The notes beneath the pieces are model-generated. The model was not told the DNA's origin and ran no database searches. It saw only the letters and a list, made by a program, of their open reading frames with translations. A stretch of 64,000 bases of DNA, from NCBI RefSeq assembly GCF_000422545.1, contig NZ_AULZ01000013.1, positions 1 to 64,000 of the forward strand, written 5' to 3'. This DNA comes from Desulfocurvibacter africanus subsp. africanus DSM 2603. Its GTDB lineage: Bacteria; Desulfobacterota; Desulfovibrionia; Desulfovibrionales; Desulfovibrionaceae. Position numbers and translations under genes: made by a program. Below, one piece after another: positions 16,195 through 24,284 of the stretch (positions are counted from its first letter, which is position 1; the number at the start of each line of letters is the position of its first letter).

Positions 16195-17001
16195 ATGGCG
16201 ATTCAGGCAGCAATACTAGGTGCTCCGTTTGCTTTCGCAGGTAGACAGATCATCCTTGCCGTCAGGGAGCTCGGAGGGTGGGGCATCTTCACCGGGCTGG
16301 CGTTCTGGCATATCCTGTCCATGCCGTGGCAATTCAGGAAGATACTCGCGCAAGTGTACTTCATCGGCTCGCGCTCCATCTTCGTCATTGCGCTGGTCGG
16401 CATGTTCACGGGCATGGTGCTTGGGCTCCAGGGCTATTACACTCTGGTCAAGTTCGGCTCCGAGGGGGTGCTGGGAGCGCTCGTGGCCCTCTCGCTCATC
16501 CGCGAGCTCGGACCGGTGCTGACGGCCATAATGATCACGGCTCGCGCGGGATCGGCCATGGCCGCCGAGATCGGCATCATGCGCATCTCGGAGCAGATCG
16601 ACGCCCTGGACACCATGGACATCAATCCCGTGCGCTTCATGGTCAGCCCCAAGATGGCGGCTTCGCTATTAAGCTTTCCCCTGCTCACGGCCTTGTTCAA
16701 CGTGTTCGGCATCCTCGGCGGGTACATATCGGGCGTGGCGCTCCTGCACCTGAGTCACGGCGACTACTTCTATCGCATCGAGACGAACGTGGTCATGCAG
16801 GACGTCACCGGCGGCTTCGTCAAGTCGGTGTTTTTCGCCCTGCTGGTCTCGTCCATCTGCTGCTATCAGGGCTACTTCACCCATCTGCGCCAGGACGGAT
16901 TCGGCGCTCGGGGCGTCAGCCAAGCCACAACCTCGGCCGTGGTCATCTCCTGCGTGGCCATCCTCGTCTGGGACTACGTACTCACATCATTTCTGCTGTG
17001 A
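16195..17001 (+). CDS. mlaE: Mla transporter permease MlaE
   Basis: A 268-residue permease. The start at 16195 is preferred because GGGGAG precedes it; an ATG 60 nt upstream in the same frame has no binding site. Five to six hydrophobic segments and the family core GSRSIFVIALVGMFTGMVLGLQGY and SLIRELGPVLTAIMITARAGSAMAAEIG are clear. MlaE pairs with MlaF ATPase and MlaD in the inner membrane to move phospholipids between inner and outer membranes. It is the first gene of mlaEFDCA; mlaF follows after 12 nt. Confidence 0.93.
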   Translation: MAIQAAILGAPFAFAGRQIILAVRELGGWGIFTGLAFWHILSMPWQFRKILAQVYFIGSRSIFVIALVGMFTGMVLGLQGYYTLVKFGSEGVLGALVALSLIRELGPVLTAIMITARAGSAMAAEIGIMRISEQIDALDTMDINPVRFMVSPKMAASLLSFPLLTALFNVFGILGGYISGVALLHLSHGDYFYRIETNVVMQDVTGGFVKSVFFALLVSSICCYQGYFTHLRQDGFGARGVSQATTSAVVISCVAILVWDYVLTSFLL

Positions 17002-17013
17002 GGGAGAGCGCGC

Positions 17014-18255
17014 ATGGCTAGGGAACCATTGATCGAATTTCGGGGCGTGACCAAAGCCTTCGGGGAGCGTGTGATCCTCGACAAGGTCGACCTGTGCATT
17101 TACGAGAGACAGGTCACGACCATCATCGGCAAGTCCGGAGTGGGCAAGAGCGTGCTGCTCAAGCACATCATCGGCCTGCTCACGCCCGACGAAGGTGAAG
17201 TTCTCTTTCGCGGCAAGGCCCTGAGCGCCATGAGCGGCGAGGAACGCAGAGCCGTCAAGCGCCAATTCAGCTATATGTTCCAGCACAACGCGCTCTTCGA
17301 CTCCATGACCAATTTCGAGAACATCGCCCTGCCGCTGCGAGAGAAGACTCGCATGAGCGAGACGGAGATCCGCGAGAAGGTCATGGCCAAGATGAGCCAG
17401 CTCGAACTGGCCGAGGTGCCGGACAAGTATCCATCGCAGATCTCGGGCGGCATGGCCAAGCGCGTGGCCCTGGCCAGGGCGCTCATCACCGATCCGGCCA
17501 TCGTGCTCTTTGACGAGCCCACAACGGGCCTCGACCCCATCCGCAAGAACGCCGTGCTGTCCATGATCGCCCATTACCAGAAGCGCTTCGGCTTCACGGC
17601 CGTGCTGGTGAGCCACGACATCCCGGACGTATTTTACATCTCCAACCGCATAGCCATCCTCTATGAGCGCAAGTTCATCTTCGAGGGTTCGCCCCTGGAT
17701 CTGGAGCAGCTCGATCATCCGGTGGTGGAGGAATTCGCCAACAGCTTGCAGTCCCTCAAGGACGAACTGACCGGCCTTGATACCCGCCGGCGTTTCGAGC
17801 GCCGCTATCTGCGCGGTTTTGCCGGCAGCAAATCCCAGGGCGCGATAATCGTCTTCCGCATTGAGAATCTCGGCTCCGTGGAAGAGCATGTGGGCCACAT
17901 AGCGGCGCAGCATGTCATCCAGTCCCTTGCAAGCATCGTGGACCGAACGGTTGGAGGGGCAGGGTACTCCGCGCGTTTCAGCACGGATGAGATCCTCACG
18001 GTGCTGCCCGAGAACGGGGTGCGCGAGGCCGAAAACATTTGCAAAGAGGTCGGTCGCGAACTGAAGAAACTCGATGTGCTGCAGCACAAGAGTTATCCCC
18101 GAAACTGCTTCAACTTTTCCATCCATGCCGGGGTCGTTCCCGGCCGGCAGGGCGCCGACCTCAAGGAGCTTGCCGCCGGAGCCCTGGCTCGGCAGCGAGT
18201 GCTGGCCCAGCTTGAATGCCAAAACCCGGAGCGCAGGAGCGATATCGCGCAATGA
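17014..18255 (+). CDS. mlaF: Mla ATP-binding protein MlaF with a C-terminal GGDEF-like domain
   Basis: A 413-residue protein; ordinary MlaF is about 270. Residues 1-255 are the ABC ATPase: Walker A GKSGVGKS (39-46), signature ISGGM (143-147), Walker B VLFDEP (164-169) and the H-loop VSHD (199-202). Residues about 276-395 are extra and follow the GGDEF fold order: IIVFRIENLGSV, an alpha-helical part, YSARFSTDEILTVLP (319-332) where active enzymes have aRyGGDEFavllP, then FNFSIHAGVVP as the SiGva strand. The catalytic GG and EF residues are changed, so cyclase activity is unlikely; binding or structural roles are possible. It overlaps mlaD by 4 nt. Confidence 0.9.
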   Translation: MAREPLIEFRGVTKAFGERVILDKVDLCIYERQVTTIIGKSGVGKSVLLKHIIGLLTPDEGEVLFRGKALSAMSGEERRAVKRQFSYMFQHNALFDSMTNFENIALPLREKTRMSETEIREKVMAKMSQLELAEVPDKYPSQISGGMAKRVALARALITDPAIVLFDEPTTGLDPIRKNAVLSMIAHYQKRFGFTAVLVSHDIPDVFYISNRIAILYERKFIFEGSPLDLEQLDHPVVEEFANSLQSLKDELTGLDTRRRFERRYLRGFAGSKSQGAIIVFRIENLGSVEEHVGHIAAQHVIQSLASIVDRTVGGAGYSARFSTDEILTVLPENGVREAENICKEVGRELKKLDVLQHKSYPRNCFNFSIHAGVVPGRQGADLKELAAGALARQRVLAQLECQNPERRSDIAQ

Positions 18256-18719
18256 AAAAGTACACCATGGAAACCTCCGTCGGCATCTTCGTGCTTATAG
18301 GGCTGCTATGCGTGGCCTATCTGACGATCAAGCTCGGCCGACTGGAGGTCTTCGGCGCTGACACCTATCTGCTCAAGGCCCGCTTCAGTTCCGTGGGCGG
18401 CCTGCGCCCCGGCGGCTCGGTGGAGATGGCCGGGGTCAAGGTCGGCAGCATCACCCGCATATACCTGGACCAGGAAACCTACATGGCCATGGTGGACATG
18501 CAGATTGAGAGAAGAATCAAGCTGTCCGAGGACACCATAGCCTCGATCAAGACCAGCGGGCTCATCGGCGACAAATACGTGGCTCTCTCGCCTGGAGGGC
18601 TGGACGAAAGCCTCGCGGAAGGCGATATTATCACAGAGACCGAGTCCGCCCTGGACATCGAGTCGCTGATAAGCAAATACGCCTTCGGCGACGTGGGTGG
18701 GAGCAAGGAAGAAAAATGA
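18252..18719 (+). CDS. mlaD: Mla substrate-binding MCE-domain protein MlaD
   Basis: A 155-residue protein with one N-terminal membrane anchor (about 8-28) and a single MCE domain: YLLKARFSSVGGLRPGGSVEMAGVKVGSI, then KTSGLIGDKYVALSPG. MlaD forms a hexameric ring that carries lipid through the MlaFEDB complex. The true ATG overlaps the mlaF stop as ATGA; mlaC overlaps its stop in the same way, showing tight translational coupling. Confidence 0.94.
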   Translation: MKKYTMETSVGIFVLIGLLCVAYLTIKLGRLEVFGADTYLLKARFSSVGGLRPGGSVEMAGVKVGSITRIYLDQETYMAMVDMQIERRIKLSEDTIASIKTSGLIGDKYVALSPGGLDESLAEGDIITETESALDIESLISKYAFGDVGGSKEEK

Positions 18720-19327
18720 ACGCTCAGAGGGGAGTGATGAGGAAGACTGTTTGCGCCTTGGTTGTGTTTCTACTTATTGGCATGGCCGGGGTTGCGTCCG
18801 CCGCGGAGCCGACGCAGGTCATCAGGAGCGCCGTGGATGAAATCCTTGTGATACTGCGCGACCCCAAGCTCAAGGCCCCAGACAGAGCCGACGAGCAGAG
18901 GCAGCGCATTGCCGCCGTGGCCGAGAAATTCATGGACAAGAAGCGCTTTGCGCAGATCACCCTGGGCCGCGATTGGCGCAAGCTCGATCCGAAGCAGCAG
19001 GAAGAGTTCACGGAACTCTACGCGGACCTGGTGGAGAAGACCTACATCGACCGCATCCGCGAGTATACCGACGAGAAAGTGCTCATAACCGGTGAAACCA
19101 AGGCGAACGACAACAAGGCCGAGGTCAGCACGGTGGTCGTGTCCAAGGGCAAGGAAATCCCCGTGGTCTATCGGATGTACAACGACGGAAGCAGATGGCG
19201 CACGTACGATGTGCTCGTGGAGGGCGTCAGTTTTGTCATGAACTATCGCAGCCAGTTCAATGACATTCTGGCCAAGGGCTCACCCGAGAGCTTGCTGCGG
19301 CAACTACGTCAGAAGGCGAGTTCCTGA
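18716..19327 (+). CDS. mlaC: Periplasmic phospholipid-binding protein MlaC
   Basis: A 203-residue protein with a signal peptide (cut after VASAA, about residue 29). The MlaC/Ttg2D fold is recognised from EKFMDKKRFAQITLGRDWRKLDPKQQEEFTELYADLVEKTYIDRI and the C-terminal YRSQFNDILAKGSPESLLRQLRQK. It shuttles phospholipids across the periplasm between MlaD and MlaA. A second MlaC-family protein, HpnM, is encoded 24 kb downstream in the hopanoid cluster. Confidence 0.94.
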   Translation: MNAQRGVMRKTVCALVVFLLIGMAGVASAAEPTQVIRSAVDEILVILRDPKLKAPDRADEQRQRIAAVAEKFMDKKRFAQITLGRDWRKLDPKQQEEFTELYADLVEKTYIDRIREYTDEKVLITGETKANDNKAEVSTVVVSKGKEIPVVYRMYNDGSRWRTYDVLVEGVSFVMNYRSQFNDILAKGSPESLLRQLRQKASS

Positions 19328-19340
19328 AGCCGGAGGAAGC

Positions 19341-20231
19341 ATGACCCTGATCCGTATGGCCATTGTCTGCGTGCTCGGTCTGGCTACCCTGTCGCACTCG
19401 CAGCAGGCCTTGGCTCTAACTGGAACAGGAGAGCCGCATCGGCCTGAACTGGGCATGACCATGGTGGCCCAGGCCACGGGAGGGGTTATACAGGGCGATA
19501 CCGCCCGCCAGGAGCCCGGAGATGAATTCGAGGATGAATTCTCGGAATACTACGAAGCCGATGACTTAGCGCTGGCCCCGAGCGTGTCCGATCCCTTGGA
19601 GGGATTCAACCGGGCAATGTTCTGGTTCAATGACTACTTCTACTTCTATGCTGCCAAGCCCGTAGCGCGGACATGGGAAGCCGTGCTGCCCCAGCCGTTG
19701 CGCAGGGGCATTTCCAATGCCTTCTACAATCTGCGCTTTCCTATCCGTTTCGTAAACAGCTTGCTGCAGGGTAAGCCGGGACGAGCGGCCCAGGAAACCG
19801 GGCGCTTCCTGCTCAACTCGACTTTCGGCCTGGGTGGGTTGGTCAATGTGGCCAAGGGCGTGGATCTCGATCCGCCCGAAGAGGACCTGGGCCAGACCTT
19901 GGGTGTCTGGGGTATTGGCCAAGGCTTCTATTTGTACTTGCCATTTCTCGGACCCAGTTCGGCAAGGGATCTGGTCGGCGATACGGGCGACTACTTCCTT
20001 GACCCTCTGACCTGGCTGTTCTGGGACTTCGGTGACGAGGACAAGCAGCTCAAGAACTGGTCCGATTCCGAACGTCTGTGGGTGCCCCTGGCCATCAGGG
20101 CCGGCGATAACGTCAACGAACTGTCCTTCCGCCTTGGCGACTACGAGGCCCTCAAGAAGGCGTCCCTGGACCCTTACGCGGCCATCCGCGACATCTACAT
20201 GCAGGCCCGTCAGAACCAAGTGAAGCAGTAG
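19341..20231 (+). CDS. mlaA: Outer-membrane lipid-asymmetry protein MlaA
   Basis: A 296-residue protein with an N-terminal signal-like segment and the MlaA domain starting at SDPLEGFNRAMFWFNDYFY and including RFVNSLLQGKPGRAAQETGRFLLNSTFGLGGL, DLGQTLGVWGIGQGFYLYLPFLGPSS and DPLTWL. MlaA sits in the inner leaflet of the outer membrane and extracts mislocalised phospholipids. Unlike E. coli MlaA, no lipobox cysteine is seen after the signal segment; an acidic linker (about 55-75) follows instead. GGAGGAAGC precedes the ATG. It ends the mla operon. Confidence 0.92.
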   Translation: MTLIRMAIVCVLGLATLSHSQQALALTGTGEPHRPELGMTMVAQATGGVIQGDTARQEPGDEFEDEFSEYYEADDLALAPSVSDPLEGFNRAMFWFNDYFYFYAAKPVARTWEAVLPQPLRRGISNAFYNLRFPIRFVNSLLQGKPGRAAQETGRFLLNSTFGLGGLVNVAKGVDLDPPEEDLGQTLGVWGIGQGFYLYLPFLGPSSARDLVGDTGDYFLDPLTWLFWDFGDEDKQLKNWSDSERLWVPLAIRAGDNVNELSFRLGDYEALKKASLDPYAAIRDIYMQARQNQVKQ

Positions 20232-20252
20232 CCGGCGCATTCCGCAAATTCG

Positions 20253-20286
20253 AAGGCCCGCCCTCCGCAAGGAGTGCGGGCCTTTT
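20253..20286 (+). terminator. Terminator of the mla operon
   Basis: AAGGCCCGC pairs with GCGGGCCTT across a 13-nt loop, followed by TTCC. It lies 22 nt after the mlaA stop. Confidence 0.8.
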
Positions 20287-20330
20287 CCATCTAAGAAGTC
20301 ATCGATTAAAGTAGCTTGCGAATGAAATGA

Positions 20331-20405
20331 GGGTCCAGGGAAATTATTTCCCTGGCGGGAGTGGGTCTGGGAGAGGGCAGCGCCCTCACCCAGTTCAAGT
20401 GCAAA
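20331..20405 (+). repeat. Structured repeat, left edge of the islet (copy A)
   Basis: Begins GGGTCCAGGGAAATTATTTC and forms two hairpins: CCAGGGAAA/TTTCCCTGG and GGGAGAGGGC-AGC-GCCCTCACCC. A related copy in the same orientation lies at 21829-21905. Confidence 0.7.
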
Positions 20406-20410
20406 GTGCA

Positions 20411-20695
20411 CTAATACCTGAGGAGAAGGATCAGGGCACAGGCGAGATGGGCAAACCCCCTGAAATTCTCGGCGTGGTATTCCCACCGTATGGTGATGCG
20501 TCTGAACGCCCAAGTAAGGCGGACAGACGCTCGATCTCCACCTGCGCCGGTGTGCTGGATCCAAAGAATGCCGGCAAGGACTTTGCGGTTTGGCTTCCAG
20601 GGCCTGCCTCGACCATCGGGACGTCGCTTGGGCTCAGGGATCAGGGGCTCAAGGACCGCCTACTTCTCGTCCGTCAGGTAATCATATTTGCTCAT
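20411..20695 (-). pseudogene. IS5-family transposase remnant with internal deletion
   Basis: Translating the minus strand from the ATG at 20695 gives MSKYDYLTDEK, a stop (TAG) where intact IS5 transposases have Gln-Trp, then AVLEPLIPEPKRRPDGRGRP, the typical N-terminal domain. After about 50 codons the same frame jumps to the typical C-terminal end, WAFRRITIRWEY...GFAHLACALILLRY, and stops at 20411. The central catalytic region is missing. The whole stretch stays in one frame apart from the nonsense codon, so it looks like a clean internal deletion of an IS5-type element. Confidence 0.8.
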
Positions 20696-20702
20696 AAGGC
20701 AG

Positions 20703-20738
20703 AATAGGGCCTGAGCCGGGAATGAACAGGCCCTATTT
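20703..20738 (-). terminator. Terminator of the islet lipoprotein gene
   Basis: AAATAGGGCCTG pairs with CAGGCCCTATT on the minus strand, 12 nt after the stop of the lipoprotein gene. The U-run is weak. Confidence 0.6.
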
Positions 20739-20750
20739 ATGGGATGGTTT

Positions 20751-21413
20751 CTAGCTATTTGCTTCAGCGCCTTTTATATGAAGCATAATCCAATCAAGCA
20801 CGTCCTTTTCCAAAATTCCTACAGAATAGCAAGTCATGCCGCCCCCGACTCCCGGTTGAGTCTTTGAATTAAATGCGACCTCATAATCGGTTGCGATAGT
20901 TCTTTTGAATCTGGCTCGAATGGTTTTTCGACCTGTTATTGTATACTGTGCATTGACATCTACAAGCGTGCCACCTTCAACAGGTGTGCATATTATTCCG
21001 ACTTTGATATTATAACCGTTTTCAACGGCCTCGGTGACAACCTTATTGGCTTCCATATCGATATATTTAAGCGAGTAGCGCTCGGCAGCAGCCTGAGAAG
21101 TGGAGGTCTTCAGACTGCTAAAGCGACCACCATATCCGGCCGTGCGGGAACCGCAATCAACATACTGCGCGATATCCGAAACGCCCACGCTGAATGACAG
21201 GAGTCCTTTATCGGCTCGCGTTTCATCAAGTACATAAAACCGCGATTGAGCATAGTTCCTGATCATTGAAAGGACTTTCGCCTGGTCAGCTTGAACAATA
21301 ATACCGGACGCCACCTGTCGAGGTTGAGGCGGATTATAACTGTTCATTGTTTTATGAGAACAAGCGGAAAGTCCAATAAGTAGTATGTAGATAGTAAATA
21401 AAAATAGTTTCAT
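20751..21413 (-). CDS. Hypothetical lipoprotein in an AT-rich islet
   Basis: A 220-residue protein with a lipoprotein signal: a hydrophobic stretch, then LSAC with Cys18 as the likely lipidated residue. The mature part has no motif I recognise; it contains SQAAAERYSLKYIDMEANK and a beta-rich middle (DVNAQYTITGRKTIRARFKRTI). Base composition is clearly lower in GC than the neighbouring mla and recQ genes. It is flanked by IS5-type remnants and by a structured repeat at both sides, so recent acquisition is likely. TTTTCCTCTCG ahead of the gene gives AGAGGAAAA as the binding site. Confidence 0.75.
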   Translation of the reverse strand: MKLFLFTIYILLIGLSACSHKTMNSYNPPQPRQVASGIIVQADQAKVLSMIRNYAQSRFYVLDETRADKGLLSFSVGVSDIAQYVDCGSRTAGYGGRFSSLKTSTSQAAAERYSLKYIDMEANKVVTEAVENGYNIKVGIICTPVEGGTLVDVNAQYTITGRKTIRARFKRTIATDYEVAFNSKTQPGVGGGMTCYSVGILEKDVLDWIMLHIKGAEANS

Positions 21414-21647
21414 TGTATTTTCCTCTCGTAAGCTTATGGGATTGGTGGATACTGCGTTATGTCCTTATATAGACGAAATTCATGAGAGAACAAAGCGATT
21501 GCGGTCTTCTCATAAATGCAGGAGCGGAAGCAGGATACCGTTTGCCTTTATCACCACCCTCTAATCAGGTCAAAATAAATTCTATATTCAGCAGTGCGTT
21601 TATACTATTGTGAGTGGAGTGTCTTTCGAAATCCAATATTACCAAGA

Positions 21648-21730
21648 TTAGGCATCTGGATCCAGAACGCCCCGACCATCTGATCCATGTACCAGGGCAC
21701 AGGCGAGTTGGACAAAGCTCCTGAAGCAGT
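21648..21730 (-). pseudogene. Second IS5-type transposase C-terminal fragment
   Basis: The minus strand reads FRSFVQLACALVHGSDGRG and stops at 21648. It matches the GFAHLACALI ending of the remnant at 20411, and the DNA shares CAGGGCACAGGCGAG with it. Only the C-terminal tip remains. Confidence 0.55.
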
Positions 21731-21828
21731 GTCCTCGCGAACCTGACACCGCTCAATTCACGAATTGCCGTCGTGGGGTACGAGATTGGCGGTGTAGCTA
21801 TAGCCGGTTACAAGGAAAGAGAAAAAGC

Positions 21829-21905
21829 GGGTCCAGGGAAGTCATTTCCCTGGCGGGTGAGAGTCCAAGAGAGGGCAGCGCCTTCTCTTGGTTCGACTGC
21901 AAAAT
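21829..21905 (+). repeat. Structured repeat, right edge of the islet (copy B)
   Basis: Begins GGGTCCAGGGAAGTCATTTC, parallel to copy A. The second hairpin is AAGAGAGGGC-AGC-GCCTTCTCTT: its outer pairs differ from copy A, yet pairing is kept. Confidence 0.7.
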
Positions 21906-21947
21906 TCCCAGGCGTTGCAACAAAAGTTGGCTGCGTGAAAATCCGGT

Positions 21948-24203
21948 CTACTCCAAGTTGGCCGTGCGGCCGATATCGGCCCAGACCAGGCGCAGCAACT
22001 CGTAGGAATAGACTTCTCCCAAGGCTTCATGAGCCGGCTTGAGGCCCAGAAAGCCTTCGCGTGCGAACAGGCGCAAGGTTTCCGACAGGCACTCATATTC
22101 TTCTGATTGCAGTCCGGATACGGCCAATCCGTCCAATTCGTCATGGGCCACGGCATCGGTCATATGCGACCAGATCGTGGAGGCCTTCAGCGCACGCCGG
22201 GCAGCCACGGCTTCCACGCTGCCCAGCTCGCGGAACAGCTCCAGGCTTTCGCGAGCCGAGTCCCCGCGTCGACGTGTGCCCAGGCTGGCCGAGGGTTCGT
22301 CTCTGTTGCCGGTAGTCTCTGGTTCGGGCTCAGGTGCTGGCGTGGGCCTGCCGTGCTCAATGGCGTAAGCTTCGAGCAAGGCCAGGAAAGCCGGGCCGAA
22401 CCGCTCGGCCTTGCGTTCGCCCACACCGAAGGCAGCGCACAAGGCGCGCTGATCCGCGGGCCGCAGGCGCACGAAATCCAGCAAGGTGCGGTCCGGAAAA
22501 ATGGCATAAGGCGGCACGCCATGCTCGCGGGCCAGGGCCATGCGCAGCTCCTTGAGCTTTACCAGCAGGCCGCGAGCCTCACCTGTGGCCGGCAAACCCG
22601 TACCGCCTGCACGCGTTGCGCGGCGTGCTGAACGCTTAGCGTCGCGCCGGAAGCTCACCGATCTGCCGTTCTTTAGTACATCCCAACTTTTGGGAGTCAG
22701 GCGCAATCCACCATAGCTGTCGGGATCGGCGGAAAGGTAGCCGGAGGCGGCGAGTTGCCGATGCACGGACATCCAGCCGTCGCGGTCCAGCTCGGTGCCG
22801 ATGCCGAAGGTGCTCAAGCGGTCGTGGCCCAGTTCCAGCACGCGCGGCGAGGCCCGGCCCAGGAGTACGTCCGTCAGATGGCCCGCGCCGAAACGCTGGC
22901 CTGTGCGGAAGACGTTGGATAAAGCTTTCTGGGCCACCACCGTGCCCTCGAAGGTCTCGGGCGGCTCCAGGCAGCAGTCGCAGCTGTTGCACGGGCCTTG
23001 GAAGTTTTCGTCAAAGTAGCCGAGCAGAACCGTGCGCCGGCAGGCCGTGGTTTCGCAATAGCCCAGCAGCGCATCCAGCTTGCGCGCTTCCAGGCGCTTG
23101 TGTGCCAGGCCGTCGTGATCCTGACTGCCCGAGACCTGCGCCTCCTCCCCGCGCAGCATGGCGCGCATGGCCACGATATCCTGCAGGCCGTAGACCATCC
23201 AGGCATCGGCAGGCAATCCGTCGCGACCCGCGCGGCCTGTTTCCTGGTGGTAGGCCTCCAGGCTGCGCGGCGGGTCCAGGTGAGCCACGAAACGCACATT
23301 GGGCTTGTCCACACCCATGCCGAAGGCCACGGTGGCAACCATGATCAGGCCTTCTTCGCGCATGAAGGCATCCATGTTGCGCTCACGTTCCGTCGAGGGC
23401 AAGCCTGCATGGTAGGGCAGGGCGCGCAGCCCTTCCTTCGCCAGGCGCGCAGCGGTCTCTTCGACCTTACGGCGGCTCAGGCAGTAGACGATGCCTGCCT
23501 CGCCGGGATGCTCGCGGCGGATGAATTCCATGAGCTGCCGGAACGGGTGGTCCTTGGGCTTCACGATGTAGCGCAGGTTGGGGCGATCGAAGCTGGCGCA
23601 GTACAAGGCCGCGCCATGCAGGTCCAGTCCAGCCAGGATGTCCCGCCTGGTGGGCTCGTCGGCCGTGGCCGTGAGGGCGATGCGCGGCACGCCGGGAAAG
23701 GCCCGGCCTAGAACGGCCAGCTCACGGTACTCGGGCCGGAAGTCGTGACCCCACTGGGATACGCAGTGGGCTTCGTCGATGGCGAACAGGGCCAGCTCGA
23801 CCTGACCGAGCAGCCGCAGGAAATCGGGCCGCACTGCCCGCTCCGGCGCGACATAGAGCAGGTCCAGCCGGCCGGCGAGCATGTCCTCGATCACACTGCG
23901 GGCTGCGGAGGGCGTCAGGGCCGAATTGAGGCAGGCCGCGGCCACGCCCATCTGCGTGAGGCCGCCCACCTGATCCTGCATGAGCGCGATAAGCGGCGAT
24001 ACCACCACACCCAGGCCCGGCCGCAAAAGGGCCGGGATCTGGTAGCACAGGGACTTACCGCCGCCCGTGGGCATGAGCACGACGGCATCGCCGCCGTCGG
24101 CCACGTGCGTGATGATCTCTTCCTGTCGGCCCTGGAAAGATGCGTAGCCGAAGATCGTGCGCAGGATCTCGGCCGGTGTGGTCGCGTGGGGGTGCTTTGG
24201 CAT
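21948..24203 (-). CDS. recQ: ATP-dependent DNA helicase RecQ
   Basis: A 751-residue protein when started at the ATG at 24203; the upstream in-frame extension runs through a terminator hairpin and is rejected. Helicase motifs: GGGKS (47-51), DEAH (143-146) followed by [13 protein letters not shown], and the RecQ motif VI region [13 protein letters not shown]. The RQC zinc cysteines CNSCDCC follow, and an HRDC domain ([29 protein letters not shown]) is near residue 560. RecQ unwinds DNA 3' to 5' in repair and recombination. The tail after HRDC has a low-complexity EPEPET linker and a further helical region. Confidence 0.95.
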   Translation of the reverse strand: MPKHPHATTPAEILRTIFGYASFQGRQEEIITHVADGGDAVVLMPTGGGKSLCYQIPALLRPGLGVVVSPLIALMQDQVGGLTQMGVAAACLNSALTPSAARSVIEDMLAGRLDLLYVAPERAVRPDFLRLLGQVELALFAIDEAHCVSQWGHDFRPEYRELAVLGRAFPGVPRIALTATADEPTRRDILAGLDLHGAALYCASFDRPNLRYIVKPKDHPFRQLMEFIRREHPGEAGIVYCLSRRKVEETAARLAKEGLRALPYHAGLPSTERERNMDAFMREEGLIMVATVAFGMGVDKPNVRFVAHLDPPRSLEAYHQETGRAGRDGLPADAWMVYGLQDIVAMRAMLRGEEAQVSGSQDHDGLAHKRLEARKLDALLGYCETTACRRTVLLGYFDENFQGPCNSCDCCLEPPETFEGTVVAQKALSNVFRTGQRFGAGHLTDVLLGRASPRVLELGHDRLSTFGIGTELDRDGWMSVHRQLAASGYLSADPDSYGGLRLTPKSWDVLKNGRSVSFRRDAKRSARRATRAGGTGLPATGEARGLLVKLKELRMALAREHGVPPYAIFPDRTLLDFVRLRPADQRALCAAFGVGERKAERFGPAFLALLEAYAIEHGRPTPAPEPEPETTGNRDEPSASLGTRRRGDSARESLELFRELGSVEAVAARRALKASTIWSHMTDAVAHDELDGLAVSGLQSEEYECLSETLRLFAREGFLGLKPAHEALGEVYSYELLRLVWADIGRTANLE

Positions 24204-24232
24204 GCGTGGGCTTGTCGGCTCGGCAAAACGTA

Positions 24233-24253
24233 AAGGGGCGCCAAGCGCCCCTT
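24233..24253 (-). terminator. Terminator of the gsp operon, just before recQ
   Basis: AAGGGGCGC/GCGCCCCTT with a 3-nt loop, read on the minus strand after gspD; a weak T-run (TTTACGTTTT) follows. recQ starts about 30 nt beyond it. Confidence 0.7.
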
Positions 24254-24284
24254 GCATATAAGCTCCTTAGCCCAAGGAGGCAAA

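Larger units (their letters stand above)
21414..21947. other. Islet spacer between the lipoprotein gene and recQ
   Basis: About 530 nt without an intact gene. The part next to the lipoprotein is AT-rich and must hold its promoter. It then contains the IS5-type C-terminal remnant (21648-21730) and repeat copy B (21829-21905) before the 3' end of recQ. Confidence 0.55.

Noticed and set aside
24204-24257. N-terminal extension of RecQ
   Set aside because: The extension is the translation of the gsp terminator hairpin and has no family similarity.
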